Positions 25,822 to 35,298 are shown, counted from the first letter of the stretch. The stretch is 64,000 nucleotides of DNA from Clostridium cibarium (GCF_014836335.1 NZ_JACSRA010000022.1:16259-80258), one strand, 5' to 3'. Program-made: numbers and translations. Notes: a model not told the origin generated them from the letters alone.

Positions 25822-27324
25822 TTGAAAAAAAGAGCTTTAATTAGTGTATTTGATAAAGAAGGAGTATTAGACTTTGCAAAATTTTTAGTATCACAAGATG
25901 TTGAAATAATATCAACAGGTGGTACATATAAGCATCTAAAGGAAAATGGAGTAGATGTAATAGAAGTTAATGAGGTTACAAATTTTCCGGAAATGCTAGA
26001 TGGAAGAGTTAAGACTTTACATCCACTTGTACATGCTGGAATACTGGCTATAAGAGATAATAAAGAACATATGGATACTTTGAAATCAAGAGAAATACAC
26101 ACAATAGATTATGTTGTAGTTAACCTTTATCCATTTTTTGAAAAGGTAAAGGAAGATCTAAGCTTTCAAGAAAAGGTTGAATTTATTGATATTGGTGGTC
26201 CAACAATGCTTAGAGCAGCAGCTAAAAACTTTCAAGATGTAGTAGTTATATCAGACAAAAAGGATTATGCTGTTGTTATGGATGAAATGAAATCAGGAGA
26301 AGTTTCATTAAAGACTAAAAAGAGATTGGCAGGTAAGGTATTTAATCTTATGAGCGCATATGATGCTGCTATTTCTAATTTTATGTTAGAAGGAGAAGAA
26401 GAATATCCTGAATATCTTTCAGTTTCATTTAAGAAAAAGCAAGGTTTAAGATATGGTGAAAATTCTCATCAAAGTGCTGCTTTCTATCAGTCAACAACAG
26501 TAGAAGGAGCTATGAATAGCATAGATATATTAAATGGTAAAGAATTATCTTATAATAACTTTAAAGATATGGATATAGCATGGAAATGTGCAAATGAATT
26601 TGAAGAACCATCATGTTGTGCTTTAAAACATAACACTCCATGTGGTGTTGCTATTGGAGAAAATCCATATGAAGCTTATATGAAGGCTTATAAGGTTGAT
26701 CCTACTTCAATATTTGGTGGAATAGTTGCCTTCAATAGAAAGGTTGATAAGAAAACTGCAGAAGAAATGGTTAAGATATTCTTGGAGGTAATTGCAGCTC
26801 CAGATTATGATGAAGATGCACTTGAAGTATTAAAAACTAAAAAGAATTTAAGAGTATTAAGAGTTAGTAAAACGCCCCAAGATGAAAAGTATATGGTAAC
26901 TGTTGATGGAGGTATCTTAGTACAAGAAGAAGATAAAAAGCTTTTAGAGAAAATAGAAGTTGTGACTGAAAAGAAACCAACTGACGAAGAGATGAAGGAT
27001 TTACTATTTGGAATGAAGGTTGTTAAATATGTTAAATCCAATGCAATTGTTGTTGCTAAAGACTCTGTAGCGCTTGGAATTGGCGGAGGTCAAGTTAATA
27101 GAATATGGCCAACAGAAGATGCTCTAAAAAGAGGGGTTGGAGCTACTATATTAGCCTCTGATGCATTTTTCCCATTTAGAGATGTAGTAGATCAAGCTGC
27201 TAAAGCTGGAATTAAGGCAATTATTCAGCCAGGTGGATCTATGAGAGATCAAGAGTCTATAGATGCTTGTAATGAACATGGTATAGCTATGGTATTTACT
27301 GGACTTAGACACTTTAAACACTAA
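25822..27324 (+). CDS. purH: bifunctional AICAR formyltransferase / IMP cyclohydrolase
   Basis: The 500-aa protein performs the last two steps to IMP. The N-terminal cyclohydrolase part has [16 protein letters not shown] and TGGTYKHL. The formyltransferase part has [20 protein letters not shown] and SDAFFPFRD. The start is TTG behind an AGGAGG site. It lies 15 nt after purN and 18 nt before purD. Confidence 0.97.
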   Translation: MKKRALISVFDKEGVLDFAKFLVSQDVEIISTGGTYKHLKENGVDVIEVNEVTNFPEMLDGRVKTLHPLVHAGILAIRDNKEHMDTLKSREIHTIDYVVVNLYPFFEKVKEDLSFQEKVEFIDIGGPTMLRAAAKNFQDVVVISDKKDYAVVMDEMKSGEVSLKTKKRLAGKVFNLMSAYDAAISNFMLEGEEEYPEYLSVSFKKKQGLRYGENSHQSAAFYQSTTVEGAMNSIDILNGKELSYNNFKDMDIAWKCANEFEEPSCCALKHNTPCGVAIGENPYEAYMKAYKVDPTSIFGGIVAFNRKVDKKTAEEMVKIFLEVIAAPDYDEDALEVLKTKKNLRVLRVSKTPQDEKYMVTVDGGILVQEEDKKLLEKIEVVTEKKPTDEEMKDLLFGMKVVKYVKSNAIVVAKDSVALGIGGGQVNRIWPTEDALKRGVGATILASDAFFPFRDVVDQAAKAGIKAIIQPGGSMRDQESIDACNEHGIAMVFTGLRHFKH

Positions 27325-27342
27325 AAGTTTGGAGGATATTTT

Positions 27343-28593
27343 ATGAAACTACTTTTAATTGGTTCTGGAGGAAGAGAACATGCAATAGCTTGGAAACTTT
27401 CAAAGAGCCCAAAGGTTGAGAAGATATATGTAGCCCCAGGTAATGGTGGAACTGCTGTAGAAAATAAATGTAAAAATATTAATATAACAGATTTTGATGA
27501 ATTAGTTAAATTCGTTAAAGAAAATGATATTTACCTTACTGTAGTAGGTCCTGAAGATCCATTAACTAAGGGGATTACAGATAAATTTAAAGCTGAAAAT
27601 CTTAGAATATTTGGACCTGATAAGGCTGGAGCTCAGCTTGAAGGAAGTAAAAGTTTTTCTAAGGAATTTATGAAAAAGTATGGAGTAAAAACTGCTGAAT
27701 ACGAAGTGTTCACAGAAGTAGAACCGGCTTTAGAATATATAGAAAATTGCACATATCCAGTAGTTATCAAGGCTGATGGACTAGCGGCAGGAAAAGGTGT
27801 TGCAATTTGTGAAACAAAAGAGGATGCTAAAGAAGCATTAAATTCTTATATGATAGATGATATATTTAAAGGTGCTGGACAAAAGGTTGTTATAGAAGAA
27901 TTTTTATATGGAGTTGAAGCTTCAATTCTTTCTATTACAGATGGAAAGACAATAATACCATTTATATCAGCTAAGGACCATAAGCAAATTTTTGATGGTG
28001 GTAAGGGACCAAATACAGGTGGAATGGGAGTTTTAGCACCAAATCCATATGTAACCAATGAAGTTATGAAAGAATTTGAAGATAATATAATGGCTAAGAC
28101 TCTAGAAGGAATTCAAGCTGAAAAGTTTGACTTTAAAGGAATTATATTCTTTGGACTTATGATTACGAATAAAGGAACATACTTACTTGAATATAATGTA
28201 AGAATGGGTGATCCTGAAACGCAATCAGTATTAAGTTTAATGGAAAGTGATTTGTTTGAAGTAATTGAAGCAGCAATGGATGAAAAATTAAGTGAAACTA
28301 CTGTAAAGTGGAGAGATGAAGTTTGTATAAATGTTGTTCTTGCATCAAAAGGTTATCCAGGAAGCTTTGAAAAAGGTTATGAAATAACTATAGATCAAGG
28401 TGTTAAGGATAATGTATTTTTAGCAGGAGCTAAGCTAGAAGATGGAAAACTTAAAACTAATGGAGGAAGAGTTCTTTCTGTTGTTGGTTCAGGTAAAACA
28501 TTAGAAGAAGCTAGGGAAGTTGCATATAGAAATGTTGAACTTGTAAATTTTAAAAATAGCTATTGCAGAAAAGATATTGGAATTTATCGTTAG
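27343..28593 (+). CDS. purD: GAR synthetase
   Basis: This 416-aa ATP-grasp enzyme joins glycine to phosphoribosylamine. It begins MKLLLIGSGGREHA and has VVIKADGLAAGKGV, GPNTGGMGVLAP and EYNVRMGDPETQ. It ends the operon. I find no convincing hairpin terminator before the spore-protein gene 139 nt downstream. Confidence 0.97.
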   Translation: MKLLLIGSGGREHAIAWKLSKSPKVEKIYVAPGNGGTAVENKCKNINITDFDELVKFVKENDIYLTVVGPEDPLTKGITDKFKAENLRIFGPDKAGAQLEGSKSFSKEFMKKYGVKTAEYEVFTEVEPALEYIENCTYPVVIKADGLAAGKGVAICETKEDAKEALNSYMIDDIFKGAGQKVVIEEFLYGVEASILSITDGKTIIPFISAKDHKQIFDGGKGPNTGGMGVLAPNPYVTNEVMKEFEDNIMAKTLEGIQAEKFDFKGIIFFGLMITNKGTYLLEYNVRMGDPETQSVLSLMESDLFEVIEAAMDEKLSETTVKWRDEVCINVVLASKGYPGSFEKGYEITIDQGVKDNVFLAGAKLEDGKLKTNGGRVLSVVGSGKTLEEAREVAYRNVELVNFKNSYCRKDIGIYR

Positions 28594-28664
28594 TTTTACA
28601 ATAGAACAATAGAATGCTATCTTTACCAACATTTAATTGGATTAATATTTCTAATGATGGTTAA

Positions 28665-28706
28665 TATAATAGTGCCAAGCAAATTTAACATTTGCAAAGG
28701 CAAAAT
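28665..28706 (+). promoter_or_regulatory. promoter-like region and 5' hairpin before first spore protein gene
   Basis: TATAAT at 28665 is followed by an interrupted inverted repeat: TGCC...GGCA enclosing GCAAAT / ATTTGC with a short loop (about 28673-28702). The ribosome site GGGAGG follows. A hairpin at the 5' end could stabilise the mRNA. A forespore-type promoter is expected for this gene family, but I could not place one with certainty. Confidence 0.35.
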
Positions 28707-28732
28707 ACTATATATTAAGGGAGGAAACTAAG

Positions 28733-28939
28733 ATGGCATCAAATAATAGTGGAAGAAACAGAACTTTAGTACCAGAAGCAAAACAAGGATTAAACAGATT
28801 AAAAACTGAAGTTGCTTCAGAAGTAGGATTACAAGACTACGAAAACATTGACAAAGGAAACCTTTCTTCAAGACAAAACGGTAGTGTAGGTGGAGAAATG
28901 GTAAAAAGAATGGTAGAAAGTTATGAAAGAGGTCTATAA
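28733..28939 (+). CDS. alpha/beta-type small acid-soluble spore protein
   Basis: The 68-aa protein binds and protects spore DNA. VPEAKQGLNRLKTEVASEVG is the conserved N-terminal half with the germination-protease site at TEVAS. SRQNGSVGGEMVKRMVESYE is the conserved C-terminal half. It shows that the host sporulates. A near copy lies 338 nt downstream. Confidence 0.96.
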   Translation: MASNNSGRNRTLVPEAKQGLNRLKTEVASEVGLQDYENIDKGNLSSRQNGSVGGEMVKRMVESYERGL

Positions 28940-29011
28940 ATAATATAGGCATCAAAAATGTAGTAAGCCATTTTTAAAATAGTGACATAATTCCTCTCTA
29001 ATGAGAAAAGG

Positions 29012-29058
29012 CTAGTAGAGCATTTATAATAATTATTATATTTGTTCTACTAGTTTTT
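29012..29058 (+). terminator. terminator of first spore protein gene
   Basis: The stem CTAGTAGAGCA / TGTTCTACTAG is followed by five T. The same stem sequence recurs after the second spore-protein gene. Confidence 0.8.
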
Positions 29059-29276
29059 ATATTTATATAATATTATAAATTAGAGGGCAATCTGTTAAAC
29101 TTTGATAAGAAATCCAGCAGACTTATGAAAGTAGTATTATTAGGTTTCTCGTCTAAGTATATGAAATAAAACATTTGAATACTACTTTTGCTAACAATTT
29201 AATAGATTATAAATTTTGCTTGTGGTTAAGATATAACTGTAACCAAAATTTATATTTATTAAGGGAGGTAACAAAA
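29059..29276 (+). promoter_or_regulatory. intergenic region between the two spore protein genes
   Basis: With the 3' region before it, this forms a gene-free stretch of about 340 nt. It must contain the promoter of the second spore-protein gene; GTATA at about 29156 could be a forespore -35, but the -10 is not clear. A GGGAGG ribosome site precedes the start. Nothing else is apparent. Confidence 0.35.
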
Positions 29277-29486
29277 ATGGCATCAAATTATAGTGGAAGA
29301 AACAGAACTTTAGTACCAGAAGCAAAACAAGGGTTAAACAGATTAAAAACTGAAGTTGCTTCAGGAGTAGGATTACAAGACTATGAAAGCATTGACAAAG
29401 GAAACCTTTCTTCAAGACAAAATGGTAGTGTAGGCGGAGAAATGGTAAAAAGAATGGTAGAAAGTTATGAAAGAGGCCTACAATAA
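29277..29486 (+). CDS. alpha/beta-type small acid-soluble spore protein, second copy
   Basis: The 69-aa protein differs from the upstream copy at only a few residues (SNY for SNN, ASGVG for ASEVG, YESI for YENI, one extra C-terminal Gln). It carries the same TEVAS protease site. The frame is open to 29175, but the ATG at 29277 with GGGAGG upstream and homology to the first copy set the start. Confidence 0.96.
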   Translation: MASNYSGRNRTLVPEAKQGLNRLKTEVASGVGLQDYESIDKGNLSSRQNGSVGGEMVKRMVESYERGLQ

Positions 29487-29550
29487 CAAAGTTATTTAAA
29501 ATTTTTTAAAACCGTCTAATATACATAAATTCTTTACTACATAGAAAAAG

Positions 29551-29585
29551 ACTAGTAGAGCAAATACAACGTTCTACTAGTTTTT
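29551..29585 (+). terminator. terminator of second spore protein gene
   Basis: ACTAGTAGAGC pairs with GTTCTACTAGT, followed by five T. It lies between convergent genes and repeats the stem found at 29012. Confidence 0.8.
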
Positions 29586-29595
29586 GTTATTTTAC

Positions 29596-29943
29596 TTAGT
29601 TATCTTTTGTTAAATAATAGTTTGGTATAAAGCTCTCATCAGCAGTTTTCTTATCTAAATCTATATTGTCTATAAGTGGAGTAGAAGTAGTAAATTTATC
29701 TTTGCTATCTGTCCAATCTTTAAGTAATCCTCCTTTATGAAAAGTGGATTCAGCTCCACAAATTGAACAATATCTACTGTCTCCAGATAGCTCAATGTCA
29801 CAATCAAGATTAGTACATTTATTTCTCAAGAAAGCACCACAAATTTGGCAGTAATCACCTTTTATATCAGTGTCCTCGTTATTACAAATAGGGCAAACGG
29901 AAGCTTTTCCTATATCATTTATGATAATCCTATCATATTTCAT
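29596..29943 (-). CDS. double zinc-ribbon protein of unknown function
   Basis: The 115-aa protein has three Cys-pair groups in its first 65 residues (CPIC, CQIC with CTNLDC, CSIC), enough for two zinc ribbons. The C-terminal half is acidic and apparently disordered. There is no membrane segment. It is transcribed divergently from the toxin-like gene at 30117, with 173 nt between them, so the two may be functionally linked; this is inference from position only. Confidence 0.7.
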   Translation of the reverse strand: MKYDRIIINDIGKASVCPICNNEDTDIKGDYCQICGAFLRNKCTNLDCDIELSGDSRYCSICGAESTFHKGGLLKDWTDSKDKFTTSTPLIDNIDLDKKTADESFIPNYYLTKDN

Positions 29944-30116
29944 ATTGTCCTCTCCTTAACTCCAATTAAATATATTTTACCTATTAATTATAGCTTATCA
30001 GACTCTTTACAAAAAGTATTTATTAATATTGAATATTGAGGAATTAAAATACACATTATATACATAAATGTATTAATTGTTTTAGGTAAAATATAAATAA
30101 TAAAGGAGAAAGATAT

Positions 30117-30464
30117 ATGTTAATTTCAGAAGCAATTCAATTTAATAGTAAATCTTTAATTGAAGCTGAAAATGAATACAAAAAGAATGTTATTATGGTG
30201 ACTAGGTTTATGGTTGGTGTTAGAAAGACAAAGCTTCACGCATTCAATAATAATCCCCCAGGTTATGATGATTTTGTAAAAGCATTTCAAAGATCAAAGG
30301 TTATAGCCAGAGACTGGGAAGCAAATGTTTATGAAGATTTAATAATTACTCCTAGAAATGTAAAAAAACATAATAATCACATTTTACATGAACTAACAGC
30401 AGCTCGGAAGCAAGCAAAATATTTAGTGACTCATCCAACTGATAAGGAAGAGAGGCTTTATTAA
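30117..30464 (+). CDS. N-terminal fragment of a frameshifted alpha-helical pore-forming-toxin-like protein
   Basis: This 115-aa helical frame has no signal peptide and an AAAGGAGA ribosome site. It stops at 30462-30464 just after an AGAGAG run (30449-30454). Removing one AG unit there makes it continue without a break into the next frame (DKEEALLIDLNTVSDRLNN), giving a protein of about 380 aa. So this is probably one gene interrupted by a 2-nt expansion. The change may be a true mutation, phase variation or an assembly error. Confidence 0.65.
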   Translation: MLISEAIQFNSKSLIEAENEYKKNVIMVTRFMVGVRKTKLHAFNNNPPGYDDFVKAFQRSKVIARDWEANVYEDLIITPRNVKKHNNHILHELTAARKQAKYLVTHPTDKEERLY

Positions 30465-30490
30465 TTGATTTAAATACTGTATCTGATAGA

Positions 30491-31276
30491 TTGAATAATA
30501 TTACAGAAGAAATTGCAGATTCTCTAAAAAACATACAGGATTTTAAAGGGAATATGCCTCAAATGGCAAAGGATATGCAAGCTGTCGCAGATAAGGCTGT
30601 AGAAGAAGCAAGTGTAGATAAAGGATTAGTAGAGCAGTTAAATAAAGATATTCAAAATTTACAAGATGAAATAAGCAGGCAAACGGCACAAATTGTAGCT
30701 GCAGCTATAGCAGCTGGTGCTGCAATAGTCATTGGTGTTGTAGCAGTATTTTTTGCAGGGCCATTAGGGTTAATTACTTGGTTTTTCTTAGCTCCAGTAG
30801 TTGCAGGTGCTATTTATGTTATTGTAGTGAATTCAAAAAAAATTAAAGAGGAACAAGATAAAATCAAAGAAATTAGTAGTAAAATAACTGGGATAAATGC
30901 TGATGTTACAGCATTTCAAATAATATCTAAAAACTATACAGCAATGGCTAAGGAAGTTCAAGCTTTAGAATCTAATGTTCAATTAATATTAAATGAGTGG
31001 CAAAAGCTTGAAGATGATGTTAACAGAGCAATTAATGATGTTTCAGTTGCAATTAATGATACTAATTTTAATAAATTTGATATAGTTGTTAATGATATTG
31101 ATGCTGCTATAGATGAGTGGAATAGTGCTTATAAACAAGCAGATTATATTGATCTTAATATACAGGCAAGTGATGCTAAATTAGAGATAGGTATGTCTGA
31201 AACTGAAACAAAAGCGGCAATAGACAAATCAAATGTTGTAGACATTTTAGAATATTTAAATAAACCAGCAATCTAA
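30491..31276 (+). CDS. C-terminal part of the frameshifted alpha-helical pore-forming-toxin-like protein
   Basis: This 261-aa frame has a helix, then a hydrophobic hairpin (about residues 66-112, AAAIAAGAAIVIGVVAVFF and ITWFFLAPVVAGAIYVIVV), then coiled-coil-like helices. Helix, hydrophobic hairpin and helix is the plan of HBL/NHE- and XaxA-type alpha pore-forming toxins. It has only a TTG start and no good ribosome site, and its frame is open upstream to 30446, all of which supports its being the second half of the gene that starts at 30117. The family assignment is by architecture, not by a diagnostic motif. Confidence 0.6.
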   Translation: MNNITEEIADSLKNIQDFKGNMPQMAKDMQAVADKAVEEASVDKGLVEQLNKDIQNLQDEISRQTAQIVAAAIAAGAAIVIGVVAVFFAGPLGLITWFFLAPVVAGAIYVIVVNSKKIKEEQDKIKEISSKITGINADVTAFQIISKNYTAMAKEVQALESNVQLILNEWQKLEDDVNRAINDVSVAINDTNFNKFDIVVNDIDAAIDEWNSAYKQADYIDLNIQASDAKLEIGMSETETKAAIDKSNVVDILEYLNKPAI

Positions 31277-31408
31277 ATGAATTGTTGAATCTTTAGAAAA
31301 AATGTTATAATATAAGAACGTGTGTTTGCAAGAGGTGCTGTTATTTTATAAAATGAAATTACAGTATCTTTTACAAAATAACACAAAAAATTTAAGGAGA
31401 AGAAAATA

Positions 31409-31798
31409 ATGATAAAAAGAACACATTTAGCAATAGGCTTAGCAGCAACAATTCCACTAATAATGAAGAATCCAATAAGTGTTCTTGGTGTTTTAGGAGC
31501 AATTGCTCCAGACTGGGATAAGTATTTAAGATTAAAACATAGAACAATAACTCATTCATTGGTAGCACTAGGAGTATCTACAGTAGGCTTATATCATGTT
31601 AATAAGTCAGTTGCTCTTGTTTGGGGAATATGTTATGCTTCACATTTATTAGCTGATGCTCTTACAATAAAAGGAGTACCATTTTTTTATCCATATAAAA
31701 AGAAATATGGATTGAAATTATTAAAAACTGGGGATGTAAAAGAATATGTAATCCAGCTATTAGCAATTGCTATTCTCATTTTAAGATACATAAGGTAA
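31409..31798 (+). CDS. YdjM-family membrane-bound metal-dependent hydrolase
   Basis: The 129-aa membrane protein shows the DUF457/YdjM pattern: N-terminal THLAIG, PDWDKYLRLKHRTITHS with the acidic and His residues, and SHLLADALT. Three or four hydrophobic segments surround them. The family is predicted to be a membrane metal-dependent hydrolase of uncertain substrate. An AAGGAG site precedes the ATG. Confidence 0.85.
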   Translation: MIKRTHLAIGLAATIPLIMKNPISVLGVLGAIAPDWDKYLRLKHRTITHSLVALGVSTVGLYHVNKSVALVWGICYASHLLADALTIKGVPFFYPYKKKYGLKLLKTGDVKEYVIQLLAIAILILRYIR

Positions 31799-31900
31799 TA
31801 AATTTTAGTTTTCAATGTATTACAGTGCCATTTAGAAAATTGTTTAAGAAAAAAGTGTAAGTGATAATGTTTACTAGTGAAAATATTTTAATAAATCATT

Positions 31901-31931
31901 TTGCATAGTTATTAAAGTCATAAATTATAAT
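31901..31931 (+). promoter_or_regulatory. probable promoter of the guanine riboswitch transcript
   Basis: TTGCAT at 31901 and TATAAT at 31926 are 19 nt apart and lie about 65 nt before the aptamer. The spacing is longer than ideal. Confidence 0.45.
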
Positions 31932-31994
31932 AGAAACATAGACAAGTGTAGGAAAATGTAGTATTATATAACCCTAACCCAAAAAGTAATCATA

Positions 31995-32067
31995 ATTTTC
32001 GTATAAAGTTGGAGATACGGTCCGACAGTTTCTACCAAGTTGCCTTAAATGACTTGACTACGATATG
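31995..32067 (+). promoter_or_regulatory. guanine riboswitch (purine aptamer)
   Basis: The aptamer core is clear: TATAA after the 5' P1 strand, a P2 hairpin ending TACGGTCCGAC, the J2/3 sequence TTTCTACC, a P3 hairpin with GCCTTAAAT, and J3/1 GACTACGA pairing back to TCGTA. The C in GACTA is at the position that selects guanine or hypoxanthine over adenine. It lies in the leader of the NCS2 permease gene at 32168. No clear terminator follows, so the mode of control cannot be read off. Confidence 0.92.
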
Positions 32068-32167
32068 TTACTACTTTCATATATTTTAATATATGTCTAA
32101 TACATATCTTTATCCTCAACATGCGATAAAATTTGATTACAATACTACAGCATAGAGGAGAATGACA

Positions 32168-33469
32168 ATGAATTTCATATCAAATTATTTTCAATTTAAA
32201 GAAAAACAAACAAATTTGAAAACAGAAGTAATTGGAGGGGTAACCACATTTTTAACTATGGCTTACGCCTTGTTTTTAATTCCAAGTGTTTTAGCTCAAG
32301 CAGGATTGCCGCAGGAAAGTGTTTTTTTAGCTACAGCTTTGGCAGCAGCAGTTGGTACTTTAATAATGGGAGCATTTGCAAAGTTCCCTTTAGCTATAGC
32401 TCCAGGTCTTGGACTAAATGCATTTTTTACATATAGTGTATGCATAGGAATGAATATTCCTTGGCAAACAGCTTTAGCAGGTGTATTAGCTTCTGGTATT
32501 ATATTTTTCTTAATTTCAGCAACAGGTCTTAGAGAGATTATTATAAAAGCAATTCCAGCTAATCTTAAGTTCGCGGTAAGTGCAGGAATTGGTTTATTTA
32601 TAGCATTTATCGGTTTAAAAAATGCAGGAATTGTAGTAGCTAATCCCGCTACTTTTGTAGGGCTTGGGGATTTAACAAATCCATCAGTTTTATTAGCTGT
32701 GTTTGGTGTTATTGTTATATCAATATTAATGGTAAGAGGATCAAATATTGCAATATTTATTGGAATGATATTAACTGTGGTTATAGGAATGATAACTGGT
32801 CTTATAGAAATTCCATCAGCAGTAATTTCTATGCCACCATCAATGGCACCTACTTTTGGAGTAGCAGTAGAAAATATAGGTGAAGTATTTAATCCACAAA
32901 TGCTTTTAGTTGTATTTACATTATTATTTATGGATTTCTTTGATACAGCTGGGACATTAGTGGCAGCAGGTTCAAAGGTGGGATTATTAAAAAAAGATGG
33001 TTCAGTAGAAAATGGATCAAAGGCATTGCTTGCTGATTCGGTTGCAACTTGTATAGGTTCAGTGTTTGGAACTACTAATACAACAGCTTACGTTGAATCT
33101 TTATCAGGAATTTCTGTAGGAGCGAGAACTGGGTTTTCTAGTGTAGTAGTAGGTATTTTATTTTTACTTTCATTATTTTTCTCACCATTACTCACTGTTA
33201 TTACTACACAAGTAACTGCACCTGCATTAATTATAGTAGGATCATTAATTTGTAGCACTTTAAAGGAAATCGATTGGGATAAGAGTGAAATAGCTATACC
33301 AGCATTTTTAACTATTATATTAATGCCATTAACTTATAGCATAGGTGAGGGTATTGCATGTGGATTTTTAACTTATGTTATACTAAATGTCTTTAAAGGA
33401 AATTACAAAAAGATACATCCAGTTATGTATTGTTTAGCAGTATTATTCTTAATATATTTTATAGTTTAG
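32168..33469 (+). CDS. NCS2 (AzgA/PbuG-type) hypoxanthine-guanine permease
   Basis: This 433-aa protein has about 12 membrane segments. TEVIGGVTTFLTMAYALFLIP at the start, PLAIAPGLGLNAFF, FDTAGTLVAAGSK and a TNTTAYVES block are hallmarks of the AzgA subfamily of purine permeases. The guanine riboswitch in its leader supports a guanine or hypoxanthine substrate. ATG 32168 gives better spacing from GAGGAG than the ATG at 32162. It complements the de novo pur operon by salvage. Confidence 0.94.
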   Translation: MNFISNYFQFKEKQTNLKTEVIGGVTTFLTMAYALFLIPSVLAQAGLPQESVFLATALAAAVGTLIMGAFAKFPLAIAPGLGLNAFFTYSVCIGMNIPWQTALAGVLASGIIFFLISATGLREIIIKAIPANLKFAVSAGIGLFIAFIGLKNAGIVVANPATFVGLGDLTNPSVLLAVFGVIVISILMVRGSNIAIFIGMILTVVIGMITGLIEIPSAVISMPPSMAPTFGVAVENIGEVFNPQMLLVVFTLLFMDFFDTAGTLVAAGSKVGLLKKDGSVENGSKALLADSVATCIGSVFGTTNTTAYVESLSGISVGARTGFSSVVVGILFLLSLFFSPLLTVITTQVTAPALIIVGSLICSTLKEIDWDKSEIAIPAFLTIILMPLTYSIGEGIACGFLTYVILNVFKGNYKKIHPVMYCLAVLFLIYFIV

Positions 33470-33573
33470 TGTAAAGACTAATATGGAAATATTCTGATAT
33501 TCCTATATTCTTAAGAATATGCTGATAACTTGCGACTTTGAAGGGTTTTGTGTTAATAATTTTACGATTTTAC

Positions 33574-33606
33574 TAATGGCAGTATCTAAAAAAGATACTG
33601 CCATTA
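33574..33606. terminator. hairpin between the purine permease and the XRE regulator
   Basis: TAATGGCAGTATCT and AGATACTGCCATTA form a perfect 14-bp stem between converging genes. The T-runs are weak on both sides. Confidence 0.7.
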
Positions 33607-33609
33607 ATT

Positions 33610-34401
33610 TTATGTAGAAGCTAGAGAAGTTATGAAATCAAAAGCATCTTCATCATCATTTATAGAAATTTTCATGTTTCCAAAGGTGTTGTCATTAGTA
33701 TTAAAGTTAAGAATACTAGACATTTCTTCGTAATTTTCCTCTCTATTTATCTTATCTTTTGAAAATAATATTTTTTGACAGCAAGGTTTACTATTAGCTT
33801 GAGATGGAAGTAGCATCATAGCAATTCCACCAATATACTTTTTCATGTTAACATTTGGTTTAATCATATTTATGTAACATATTCCATCTTTTACACTTGT
33901 AAGTTCAAAGAAGATTAGCTTATCAGTTGTCTTATAATTACCTTTAAAACTTTTAATGATTGAATTTTCATGAATTATATTAAAGCATACATCATCATCA
34001 TGAAATTCAATAATACCTTCCTGAATAGTACCTTCTTTAAGTTTATTTGTTACAAGGAAATATACAAAATATTTTTCCCTAAAAATATACTGGAAAGAAT
34101 TCTTAAAAGCATTTATTGATTCTAGATCGCTGATCTTTAGTTTGCTATATAGTAAATCATTTAATTTTATCTTGTATATTTTAGAAATATATATAAGGGT
34201 TTCTATGGTTGGAAATGTAGATCCTGATTTGTATTTAGAAAGTAGATCTTCAGAAATGCCTATTTTTTGAGATAACTGTTTCTGAGTGCCTTCTAACTGT
34301 ATTAACTTTTTAAGATTATATACAAAGTTTACGGATATTTCATCATATATAGTATTTTTTAATATCTTTATTTCATTAAAATCAAGTGATTGATTAATCA
34401 T
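33610..34401 (-). CDS. XRE-family transcriptional regulator
   Basis: This 263-aa protein has an N-terminal helix-turn-helix (about residues 30-85, QKQLSQKIGISEDLLSKYKSGSTFPTI, split here by its SEDLLSKYK recognition helix). A ~170-residue C-terminal domain of unknown fold may sense a ligand or partner. It is divergent from the HAD/amj pair (156 nt), which it may control; that is inference. Confidence 0.8.
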   Translation of the reverse strand: MINQSLDFNEIKILKNTIYDEISVNFVYNLKKLIQLEGTQKQLSQKIGISEDLLSKYKSGSTFPTIETLIYISKIYKIKLNDLLYSKLKISDLESINAFKNSFQYIFREKYFVYFLVTNKLKEGTIQEGIIEFHDDDVCFNIIHENSIIKSFKGNYKTTDKLIFFELTSVKDGICYINMIKPNVNMKKYIGGIAMMLLPSQANSKPCCQKILFSKDKINREENYEEMSSILNFNTNDNTFGNMKISINDDEDAFDFITSLAST

Positions 34402-34557
34402 CTAATATATCTCCAGATAGTTGAATATAATTCAAGTTTTTATAAGTGAATTTTCAATTTTATTTTATATTCCTATATATTTATTGAGCATTCACACTTC
34501 CTATATTACCATAACAAGGAAACATATATATAGAATGTTTTAGAAGAAGGTTGAGTA

Positions 34558-35289
34558 ATGAATAAATATAAGAAGATAAAAGCAATATTAATTGATTCAG
34601 GAAGAGTACTAAATTATCCAAGAAGCGGGAATTGGTTTATGTCACCTAATTTTTATGAAATTATAGAAAGAGAAAAGTTTAACAAGATAAAAGCATATAG
34701 GAAGAGAAAAGCTGTTTATGAAGGAATGAAATATCTAGATAAACAAACTCTAATTTTAAGAGAAGAGGATGAATACAACTGTTTTTATAAATTTTTTGAC
34801 ATAATATCAGACTATTTACCAGAACTAGATTTAACTTATACTGAAATAACAAAACTAACTAAAGATTTGGTTTATAACTATAAAAAGTATGAATTTTATG
34901 ATGATGTTTATAGAGTTATACCAAAATTAAGTGAGAATATTAAATTAGCTTTAGTTTCAGATGCTTGGCCATCTATTGAAGGAGTGTATAAGCATGCAAA
35001 TTTAAGAAATTACTTTTCATCTTTTATTATTTCTTCTAAATTAGGAGTTAGTAAACCTAATAAACTTATGTATCAAACTGCACTTAATGAACTTAAGATG
35101 AAAGCAGAAGAAGTTGTATTTATTGATGATAACCCTAAAAATTGTTATGGAGCTAAAACACTTGGGATAAAAGCTGTATTACTAAATAGAGATTTTTTAG
35201 TAAGAATTAAGAATAAAATAGCTACTAGGGGAAAATATGATTCTTTTGCTAACTTAGATGAACTTCTAAAGAAAATGAAAGCAGATTAG
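34558..35289 (+). CDS. HAD-superfamily hydrolase
   Basis: The 243-aa protein has HAD motifs: motif I ILIDSGRVL, motif II LVSDAW, a Lys in GVSKPNKL and motif IV VVFIDDNPKN. Motif I has Asp-Ser-Gly in place of the usual DxD, as in some members whose phosphatase activity is weak or absent, so the activity is uncertain. A ~60-residue helical cap is inserted after motif I. It lies 9 nt before amj and is probably co-transcribed. Confidence 0.85.
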   Translation: MNKYKKIKAILIDSGRVLNYPRSGNWFMSPNFYEIIEREKFNKIKAYRKRKAVYEGMKYLDKQTLILREEDEYNCFYKFFDIISDYLPELDLTYTEITKLTKDLVYNYKKYEFYDDVYRVIPKLSENIKLALVSDAWPSIEGVYKHANLRNYFSSFIISSKLGVSKPNKLMYQTALNELKMKAEEVVFIDDNPKNCYGAKTLGIKAVLLNRDFLVRIKNKIATRGKYDSFANLDELLKKMKAD

Positions 35290-35298
35290 AGGGATGAG

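Noticed and set aside
30117..31276. LXG-type type VII toxin
   Set aside because: There is no LXG N-terminal signature or nuclease/NADase-like C-terminus; the central hydrophobic hairpin fits pore-forming toxins better.
31277..31408. Possible small RNA or hairpin before the YdjM-like gene
   Set aside because: GTTATTTT/AAAATAAC words are far apart in AT-rich DNA and give no convincing structure.
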